A stretch of 64,000 bases of DNA, from the NCBI GenBank assembly GCA_000719695.1, contig JOHN01000013.1:124001-188000 (forward strand). The letters are read 5' to 3'. The notes beneath the pieces were generated by a model, which worked only from the letters and a program-made list of their open reading frames with translations, was not told where the DNA came from and made no database searches. This document shows positions 57,666 to 64,000 of the stretch, in pieces; position 1 is the first letter of the stretch; the number at the start of each line of letters is the position of its first letter. The DNA is from Streptomyces sp. NRRL F-6131 (GTDB taxonomy: Bacteria > Actinomycetota > Actinomycetes > Streptomycetales > Streptomycetaceae). The position numbers and the translations under genes are program-made.

Positions 57666-60600
57666 ATGCGCCGGGATTTCCTCAGTAGCAAGACGCGGTC
57701 CCTGCTGGCCGCCCTGATCGCGGGGGTGATGGCGGCCCCCCTCGTGGGCGCCGTCCCACCCGCCGCCCACGCGGCGGACGCGCCGCGGCAGCCGAAAATC
57801 CATCCGTGCTTCAACACGGACCGGCAACTGCCTCCCGTTGTCTACCGGGGTGTCGGCCTCAATCTGGGGTTCGACAGGAATGACCGGATCCCGACCGAGT
57901 ATCCGCCCGCCGTCGGCATGGATCCGGAGTCGGTGTTCAGTAAGGGCTTCGAGGCCAAGGGTCTTCGTGAGCCGGACAGCCTGGACTTCAACCTGACCAT
58001 TCATGTGGAAGGTGACTCCTCCACCGGCCACAGTACGGGTCAGTCCGGCTATGTCAGTACCACCTCCCTCGACTACAAGGCTGCGGAGTTCGCCGCGGTG
58101 AACACAGGGTTCACCCGATTTGAAAAGGGTGCTGACGGGAGCGGCGTCTACGTCAAGGAGGGCTGGGTATACGAGATCGTCCCCGATGCGCGATTCATCT
58201 ACGTCGTCGGCCAGTACGTGAGGAGCAGTCCTCCTGACAACGCCCTGAACGAGGAGGAATGGGCGGCCGTAGGAGCTATTCCTCCTGGTTTCATCAAATC
58301 GGCATACAAGGTGAGATCCACGTATCGTACGACGGCGTCGAATACGCTCGCGCTGAACGAAACCAAGGTGGTCGACGGCAGCAAGATCACCAATGCCCTG
58401 TTCAGGGAACCGAACCGGACCGTTGTGCCGACGGACCTGGCCGACTACAGGTTCCCCCAGAGGGACTGGGCCAGGGTGGGCGTCAATGGGGCGAAACAGG
58501 GCGAGACCGACTTCGGCACGTGCAGGGACGTCAACTCGGGCGAGTACGAGGTCGAGGACGACGAGGAGTCGGTGTGCTCCGACGGCGATGATGTGGTCGT
58601 GGGCGCGACAGCGACGAGGACTGCACTGAGGGGCGTCGCGCTGGCATCGACGTCCTCAACCACGCCGGTGCTTGCCGGTGCAGCCGCGAACGCGTCGATC
58701 GCCGCTGCTGCTACCGCCTCAAGTCCGGTTGCGCCCGTGCCGTTCGACGGAGCGATGTACCAGCTCACGGCGGCGGCCGGTGCGTACAGCCCGACCTTCA
58801 ACCTGGACGTGCGCGGCGGAGTCACCGCCAATGGCACAGCCGTGCAGGCGTACCCGCGCAACTGCACCGCCTCGCAGAACTGGCGGCTGCGCGCGGCGTC
58901 GGACGGTCGGTTCGTCCTGGAGAGCGCGCTCGCCCCGGGGACGGTCCTGCAGCAGGACCAGGACAGCCACAGCACCGTGGTGCGGTCGCTGCAGCGCGAC
59001 GCCCAGGGCCGTCCGCTGGGTACGCTCCACCAGCAGTGGACGTTCAAGGACGCTGGTGACGGGGCGTTCAGCCTGGTCAGCGCCGCCGACCAGCAGTGTC
59101 TGACGACGGCCGGACAGGGGGCGGTCGGTCTGAACGTCAAGCCGTGCGACGGCGGTCCCGCACAGAAGTGGAAGCTGTCCGTGCCGTGCACGCCGACCGA
59201 TCCGGCCTCGCTGCCCGGGACCGGTCGCACCGTGCCCGGGTATCCCGCCCTGCGGTGGCCGACCGTCAAGGGACACCCCGAGCTGACCTGGCCGTCGGTG
59301 CCCGGAGCCCCGGGGGTTCCGTGGCCGGCGGTGCCGGGCAGCCCCGACGTCCCGATGCCCGGCCGCCCCGACCTCCCGGTCGTCGAGTGGCCGGGGGCGC
59401 CCAAGCTGCCTACAGCGATGTGGCCTTCACAGCCGGGCCGGCCGTGGTGGCCGACGGTCCCCGGCTTCCCGGGCGTGAACTGGCCGATCATGCCGGGTAC
59501 CAAGAACGTCCCCTGGCCGATCCTGCCGCTGCCGGTGGCGCCGGGCATCGATCCTTCCCCTGGTACCGGGATCGTCGTCCCGGGCCGGCCCACGCCGGTC
59601 GCACCGACCGTCGCCGGCCATCCCGAGCTGAAGTGGCCTGCCGTGCCCGGCTTCCCGGACGTGCGGTGGCCGTCGGTACCCGGGTCGCCGGACGTGCCGT
59701 GGCCCGGTCACCCGGACATGCCCGCCGTTCCGTGGCCGGGTGCGCCCACTTTGCCCACGGCGGCCTGGCCGTCGATCCCGGGCTTCTCGGATTGGACCTG
59801 GCCGTCGATCCCGGGGTTCCAGGGGGTGCCATGGCCGTCGCTGCCTGAGCTGGGGCGGGCACCGTGGCCCTCGGCGTCCGGCTTCCCCGAGGTGCCGAAG
59901 ACTCCGTCCGTGCCGCGTGTCTGCAAGCTGCCGGACCCGGGGACGAACCCGACGGACCCAGGAACGAACCCGACGAACCCCACCGACCCCGGGACCAACC
60001 CCACCGACCCCGGCACCAACCCCACCGACCCCGGTGGGTCGTTGCCGGTGCCGCCCCTCCCCGGGATCAGGATTCCCAGCTTCCCCTTCCTGCCGCTGCT
60101 GCCGCCGTTCGGGTGGCCGTTCGGCGGGCCCAGCGGGCCCAGTGGCCCTGGTAGTGGCCCCGGTGGTGGCGGGCAGAAGCCCGACCCGCTGCAGGGGATC
60201 GGCCTGGTGTCGGCCGCCGACCCGCAGTTGGTGCCCGATGTCCGTGGCGGGGTGCCCGCCGCCGGGACGCCCGTGCAGGCGTGGGCGCCGAACGCGACCG
60301 ACTCGCAGCGGTGGGCGTTCTGGGACCGCGGCAACGGCAACTGGCTGATCGAGACGCGGCTGACCTACGGCGGTGCCCGTCCGGAGGACCGCATGGTCCT
60401 CGGTCACGACACCGGCTCGCACCGCACCGCGCTCCGGCCCGCCGCCGCCGACCGGACCGACCAGCTGTGGCGGTTCGCCGACGCGGGTGACGGCCGGACC
60501 ACGATCGCCAACGGCAACGGGGGCGGCTGCCTGACCCTGGCCGCCTCCGGCCAGCCGCTGACCGTCGCGCCCTGTGACGGTTCGGACCGCCAGAAGTGGC

Positions 60601-62099
60601 GGCTGAACGGTGTCGTGGCGGGCGGCGGGACCGGCACCGACGGCGGTGTCCCCGTGTACTCGGCCTTCCCGGGCAAGTGTGCGGACGTCACCGGCGGCAG
60701 GACCGTCGACAGCACCCCGATCGACCTGTACGACTGCAACGGCACCGATTCCCAGCGGTGGACGGCGTCCGCGAGCACCGGCACGTTCGCCCTGAAGGCG
60801 TTCGGCAAGTGCCTGGACGTCGCCGGGTCCGCCACGGCGCGCGGCACCCGGGTGAGCCTGTACGGCTGCAACGACTCGACCGCCCAGCGCTGGCAGAAGG
60901 GCCCGAACGACTCGCTGGTCAACCCGAACTCGGGCAAGTGCCTGGATGTGACGGGCGGCACCGCCGTCAACGGGACCGCCCTGCAGATCTGGGACTGCAA
61001 CGCCTCCGACTCCCAGCGCTGGGGCCTGGGCTCCGTCCCGCCCCGCGCGCCGGTGACGCCGACCCCGACCCCTCCGCCGGGCACCGGTCAGGTGGTCAAC
61101 CCGGGGATCGGCACCTCGCAGGTCTCCACCCTGGTGTCGGCGAACAACGGCATGGTGGCGGACCTGGACCGGTCCAGCACCGCCTCCGGAACCGCGGTCA
61201 AGGCGCTCGCTCCGAACGGCAACGACGCGCAGCGCTGGGCCTTCTGGACCACCGCGAACAACCGGTGGATCATCGAGACCCTGCTGACCGACGGGCGGAC
61301 GGCGGCCGGTCAGGGCATGGTCGTGGACCACAACCCCGGCACCCACCGCACCCACCTGATCCGCACCGAGGACGGCAATGCCAATCAGCACTGGGCGTTC
61401 AGGAACGCGGGCGGCGGCTGGTTCTGGGTCACCAGTGACACCGACAACGGCTGTCTGACGGCCGACAACCCGGGTGAGGCGCTCGCCGTCTCCGCCTGCG
61501 ACGGCGGCGACCGGCAGAAGTGGCGGCTCGGCGATGTGACCGACGGTCCGGCGCAGCCCGGTCAGCCGACCTCGCCGACCCGGCCCGACCCGGCCGCCAA
61601 CCCGCCGGTCACCCCCGGCGGCGTCCGCAACAACCAGGTGGCGGTGCTGCGTTCCGCCAACAACGGGATGGTGGCGGACCTGGACCGGTCGAGCACCGCC
61701 TCCGGCACCTCGATCAAGGCGCTGGGCCCGAACGGCAACGACGCGCAGAAGTGGGCCTTCTGGGACGCCGGCAACGGTCGGTGGATCCTGGAGACGCTGC
61801 TGACGGACGGGAGGACGGCGGCCGGTCAGGGCATGGTCATGGACCACGACCCGGGCAATCACCGCACCCACCTCATCCGGACGATGGACGGGAACGCCAA
61901 TCAGCACTGGGCGTTCCGGGACGCGGGCGGCGGCTGGTTCTGGGTCACCAGTGACACCGACAACGGCTGTCTGACGGCCAACGCGGGACGACGAACTCCG
62001 GTACGTCGATCAAGGCGCTGGGCCCGAACGGCAACGACGCGCAGAAGTGGGCCTTCTGGAGCACCGCGAACAACCGGTGGATCCTGGAGACGCTGCTGA
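57666..62099 (+). CDS. Secreted ADP-ribosyltransferase-like toxin fused to ricin-B lectin repeats (reading frame broken near 61984)
   Basis: The start ATG 57666 gives a signal peptide (TRSLLAALIAGVMAAPLVGAV, cleavage near AHA-AD). Residues about 55-250 resemble pertussis-toxin S1: VVYRG with Arg61, DPESVFSKGF, YVSTTS (Ser131-Ser134), WVYEI, then E196-E197-E198-W followed by AIPPGFIK, aligned with the catalytic Glu and IPPENI of S1. The pair E196/E198 gives the E-x-E form usual for arginine-specific enzymes. Next come a first lectin-like domain (about 360-515), a Pro/Trp-rich linker (about 520-780) with DPGTNPT repeats, and ricin-B repeats from about 850. True coding probably ends at 61984; the last 38 residues are out of frame. 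Architecture recalls MTX and pierisin. Activity is inferred. Confidence 0.8.
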   Translation: MRRDFLSSKTRSLLAALIAGVMAAPLVGAVPPAAHAADAPRQPKIHPCFNTDRQLPPVVYRGVGLNLGFDRNDRIPTEYPPAVGMDPESVFSKGFEAKGLREPDSLDFNLTIHVEGDSSTGHSTGQSGYVSTTSLDYKAAEFAAVNTGFTRFEKGADGSGVYVKEGWVYEIVPDARFIYVVGQYVRSSPPDNALNEEEWAAVGAIPPGFIKSAYKVRSTYRTTASNTLALNETKVVDGSKITNALFREPNRTVVPTDLADYRFPQRDWARVGVNGAKQGETDFGTCRDVNSGEYEVEDDEESVCSDGDDVVVGATATRTALRGVALASTSSTTPVLAGAAANASIAAAATASSPVAPVPFDGAMYQLTAAAGAYSPTFNLDVRGGVTANGTAVQAYPRNCTASQNWRLRAASDGRFVLESALAPGTVLQQDQDSHSTVVRSLQRDAQGRPLGTLHQQWTFKDAGDGAFSLVSAADQQCLTTAGQGAVGLNVKPCDGGPAQKWKLSVPCTPTDPASLPGTGRTVPGYPALRWPTVKGHPELTWPSVPGAPGVPWPAVPGSPDVPMPGRPDLPVVEWPGAPKLPTAMWPSQPGRPWWPTVPGFPGVNWPIMPGTKNVPWPILPLPVAPGIDPSPGTGIVVPGRPTPVAPTVAGHPELKWPAVPGFPDVRWPSVPGSPDVPWPGHPDMPAVPWPGAPTLPTAAWPSIPGFSDWTWPSIPGFQGVPWPSLPELGRAPWPSASGFPEVPKTPSVPRVCKLPDPGTNPTDPGTNPTNPTDPGTNPTDPGTNPTDPGGSLPVPPLPGIRIPSFPFLPLLPPFGWPFGGPSGPSGPGSGPGGGGQKPDPLQGIGLVSAADPQLVPDVRGGVPAAGTPVQAWAPNATDSQRWAFWDRGNGNWLIETRLTYGGARPEDRMVLGHDTGSHRTALRPAAADRTDQLWRFADAGDGRTTIANGNGGGCLTLAASGQPLTVAPCDGSDRQKWRLNGVVAGGGTGTDGGVPVYSAFPGKCADVTGGRTVDSTPIDLYDCNGTDSQRWTASASTGTFALKAFGKCLDVAGSATARGTRVSLYGCNDSTAQRWQKGPNDSLVNPNSGKCLDVTGGTAVNGTALQIWDCNASDSQRWGLGSVPPRAPVTPTPTPPPGTGQVVNPGIGTSQVSTLVSANNGMVADLDRSSTASGTAVKALAPNGNDAQRWAFWTTANNRWIIETLLTDGRTAAGQGMVVDHNPGTHRTHLIRTEDGNANQHWAFRNAGGGWFWVTSDTDNGCLTADNPGEALAVSACDGGDRQKWRLGDVTDGPAQPGQPTSPTRPDPAANPPVTPGGVRNNQVAVLRSANNGMVADLDRSSTASGTSIKALGPNGNDAQKWAFWDAGNGRWILETLLTDGRTAAGQGMVMDHDPGNHRTHLIRTMDGNANQHWAFRDAGGGWFWVTSDTDNGCLTANAGRRTPVRRSRRWARTATTRRSGPSGAPRTTGGSWRRC
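59224..60036 (+). repeat. Pro/Trp-rich repeat linker inside the ADP-ribosyltransferase gene
   Basis: The encoded linker is built from WPxVPGxPxV-like units. A larger period of 345 bases (115 residues) is visible: the block starting HPELTWPSVPG (59274) recurs as HPELKWPAVPG (59619) with high identity over about 55 residues. DPGTNPT repeats end it at about 59935-60030. Confidence 0.85.
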
Positions 62100-62700
62100 C
62101 GGACGGGAGGACGGCGGCCGGTCAGGGCATGGTCATGGACCACGACCCGGGCACGCACCGCACCCACCTGATCCGCACCATGGACGGGAACGCCAATCAG
62201 CACTGGGCGTTCCGGGACGCGGGCGGCGGCTGGTTCTGGGTCACCAGTGACACCGACAACGGCTGTCTGACGGCCAACGCAACAGCCAGGTCGCGACCCT
62301 GCGGTCGAACAACAACGGCCTGGTCGCCGACCTCGACGGCGGCAACACCGCCTCCGGCACCTCGATCAAGGCGCTCGGCAGCAACGGCAACCCCGCTCAG
62401 CGGTGGGCGTTCTGGGACGCCGGCAACGGCAACTGGATCGTCGAGACCCTGCTCACGGACGGCAAGTCCGCCCCGGGTCAGGGCATGGTGATGGACCACA
62501 ACCCGGGCGCGCACCGGGCCCACCTGACCCAGAACCAGAGCGGCAACGTCAACCAGCGGTGGTCGTTCCGCGACGCCGGGAACGGCTGGTACTGGCTCGT
62601 CAGCGCCACCGACGGCGGCTGTCTGACGGCGAACAACGCCGGTGAGCAGCTCGGCGTCTGGCGGTGCGACGGTTCCGACATGCAGCGCTGGCGGCTGGAC
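61135..62700 (+). repeat. Lectin-domain tandem repeat with two shortened units
   Basis: Near-identical units (marker AACAACGGGATGGTGGCGG at 61143 and 61659) have a 516-base period. The marker TCGATCAAGGCG recurs after 296 and then 356 bases, so the third and fourth units are short by about 220 and 160 bases. Both breaks fall immediately after the same string CTGACGGCCAACGC (ending 61984 and 62280). Confidence 0.85.
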
Positions 62701-63408
62701 AACGTCCAGACCGGTCCGACTCCGGGCGCCGGCGCCGGCGGTGGCGGGAACGGCGGTGGCGGCAACACCGGCGGCGGTGGCGGTGGCGGTGGCAACACCG
62801 GTGGCGGCTGGGACGGTGGCCTCGGCGGTGGCGGTAGCGGCGGCGGCAACAACTCGGAGCCGGGTGGCTGCGCGTTCCAGGAGCCGGGCGCCGAACACCG
62901 GGGCAGCTGGATGTGGAAGAACTGGAGCATCTGCCGCGGCACCGAGATCTCCGACAGCGACTCGGAGCAGTCGACCGCGCTGCGGATGCGGGACGACGGC
63001 ACGCTCGAACTCGTCTACGGCTGGGCCGGCAACCTCGGTCGGTGGAACTGGGCCGTCACCTGGACGGCTCCGGGCAGCGCCGGGTGCGGTCGGGTGGCCA
63101 CCATGCAGACGGACGGCAACTTCGTCGTCTACGGCGACGGCAACCGGGTCTGCTGGTCCTCCGGGACCAGCGGCAGCAACGCGGCCTGGCTGGAGATCAA
63201 CCGGAGCGGCACGCTGACGATCTGGTGGATCCCCAACGACCAGTTCCAGGCCGCGCTGGCGGAGGCCCGTCGCCCGGGCGGCAACATCCTCACCAGCTCG
63301 CTGGAGATCGTGATCACGCTCATCCAGATGGTTCCGCACCGGAAGTGGGGGGTCGGCTCGCAGCACCGGATCTCGACACCGAACTGCGGCAAGATCCACT
63401 GCACCTGA
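62281..63408 (+). pseudogene. Displaced 3' part of the ADP-ribosyltransferase/lectin gene
   Basis: From 62281 the continuous coding frame is a different one (phase shifted a second time relative to 57666). It begins NSQVATLRSNNNGLVADLDG, completes a lectin unit (GGCLTANNAGEQLGVWRC, DMQRWRLD), passes a Gly-rich linker and ends in a bulb-type mannose-lectin-like domain with MQTDGNFVVYG and a Cys-containing tail. The stretch 61985-62280 is coding in yet another frame. No start with a ribosome site is present, so as written this part is not expressed. If the two junctions are assembly errors, all three parts form one protein of roughly 2000 residues. Confidence 0.7.
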
Positions 63409-63429
63409 CGGCGCGGCGGCACGCACGAC

Positions 63430-63466
63430 GACGGACCGCCCGGGCACCACGCCCGGGCGGTCCGTC
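63430..63466 (+). terminator. Terminator of the ADP-ribosyltransferase/lectin gene
   Basis: A perfect 16-bp stem (63430-63445 with 63451-63466), loop ACCAC, 22 bases after the stop. Confidence 0.85.
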
Positions 63467-63602
63467 CGCGTCGGGAACACGGGGTGTTCCCTGCGCCGCT
63501 CCGGCTCTAGACTGCTCAGCTCGCGCGGCATTACCGACGGGTAGGTTCGCATTCCGGCGGGTGCCGCGAACCGACTGGCACTGGCAGGGATGGGGAGTCC
63601 GG

Positions 63603-64000
63603 ATGGCCGACGAGCGGGTGCACGCCTACGGGGACGACGCGCTGGGGGAGCACGACGCGGTGGCGCTGGCCGCCCTGGTGCGGGCCGGCGAGGTCAGCCC
63701 GGCCGAACTGGCGGCGGCCGCCGCGGCCCGTGCCGACCGGGTGGACGCGGCGCTGGCCCCGGTCGCGTTCGCCGCGTACGGGCGGCCGCACGGCGCGGAC
63801 GACGGGGTGCGGGACGCACCGCTGTACGGCGTGCCGAGCTACCTCAAGGACAACACCGACCTGCGCGGGATGCCCACCGGGCAGGGCAGTTCGGCCTTCC
63901 GGGCCCGGCCGGCCCGGCGCAGCGCCGGCTTCGCCGAGCAGTTCCTCGGCACCGGTCTCGCGGTCCTCGGCAAGACCCGGCTGCCGGAGTTCGGCCTCAA
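63603..64000 (+). CDS. Amidase, 3' end outside the window
   Basis: The first 132 residues of an amidase-signature enzyme. ATG 63603 follows GGGGAG. After an N-terminal helix pair (VALAALVRAGEVSPAELAAA) comes PLYGVPSYLKDN, in which Lys is the base of the Ser-cisSer-Lys triad, then TGQGSSAF and LAVLGKTRLPEFGL. The Ser residues of the triad lie beyond the edge. Substrate unknown; it hydrolyses an amide bond. A small dyad TACC-GACG-GGTA at 63532-63543 lies upstream. Confidence 0.9.
   Translation, partial: MADERVHAYGDDALGEHDAVALAALVRAGEVSPAELAAAAAARADRVDAALAPVAFAAYGRPHGADDGVRDAPLYGVPSYLKDNTDLRGMPTGQGSSAFRARPARRSAGFAEQFLGTGLAVLGKTRLPEFGL

Noticed and set aside
61135..62700. CRISPR-like or mobile repeat array
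   Set aside because: The repeats are several hundred bases long, coding, and clearly ricin-B-type lectin units.

Overview
The window is very GC-rich, with strong third-position GC bias, frequent GTGA/ATGA start-stop overlaps and long mirror ORFs. It carries a whiE-type spore-pigment cluster, a melC tyrosinase operon, a monomeric isocitrate dehydrogenase and large secreted lectin/YD-repeat proteins. All of this points to a sporulating filamentous actinomycete of the Streptomycetaceae (Streptomyces, Kitasatospora or a close relative). The genus is an inference from gene content.

Layout. (1) 1-9.2 kb, + strand: the 3' part of a small nonribosomal peptide cassette. It holds three adenylation/carrier didomain proteins (the first cut by the window edge), an acyl-CoA-dehydrogenase-like flavoprotein, and one protein joining a condensation domain, a remnant of an adenylation subdomain, a carrier domain and an extended-SDR reductase domain. 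(2) 9.3-16.7 kb: a complete whiE spore-pigment type II polyketide cluster in the canonical order. SchA/CurD-like protein, cupin, KS-alpha, chain-length factor, ACP, aromatase and TcmI-type cyclase lie on the - strand, and the FAD hydroxylase is divergent. (3) 16.7-28 kb: an APC permease, a DUF2254 membrane protein, two small proteins (one SAV_915-like), a HTH/DUF4180 pair, icd, a divergent MFS exporter/TetR pair with a striking operator array, and a CtaG-like cytochrome oxidase assembly protein. (4) 28-40 kb: a giant YD/RHS-repeat protein with two ricin-B domains and an unfamiliar C-terminal tip, divergent from a 1339-residue secreted lectin/FG-GAP protein. (5) 40-57.5 kb: a D-lactate-dehydrogenase-like enzyme, melC1-melC2, pfkA, murT-gatD (lipid II amidation), an ACT-GNAT membrane protein, a PLP decarboxylase, a secreted HELGH protein, an asparagine synthetase, a small conserved protein with glmS, and a GH35 beta-galactosidase. 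(6) 57.6-63.4 kb: a secreted protein whose N-terminus carries the Arg / STS-like / E-x-E signature of pertussis/cholera-type ADP-ribosyltransferases. It continues into a Pro/Trp-rich linker, a ricin-B lectin array and a bulb-type lectin domain. The array is interrupted by two frame-breaking junctions. (7) An amidase gene begins at 63603 and runs off the window.

The most distinctive item is the ADP-ribosyltransferase/lectin protein, whose domain logic resembles the insect-cell toxins pierisin and MTX. Next are the tip of the YD protein, the NRPS cassette with more carrier proteins than condensation domains, and a recurring habit of short in-register tandem repeats (10, 12, 15, 16, 20, 24 and 37 bp) in spacers, at gene ends and inside genes. 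No rRNA, tRNA, CRISPR array or insertion sequence was recognised.
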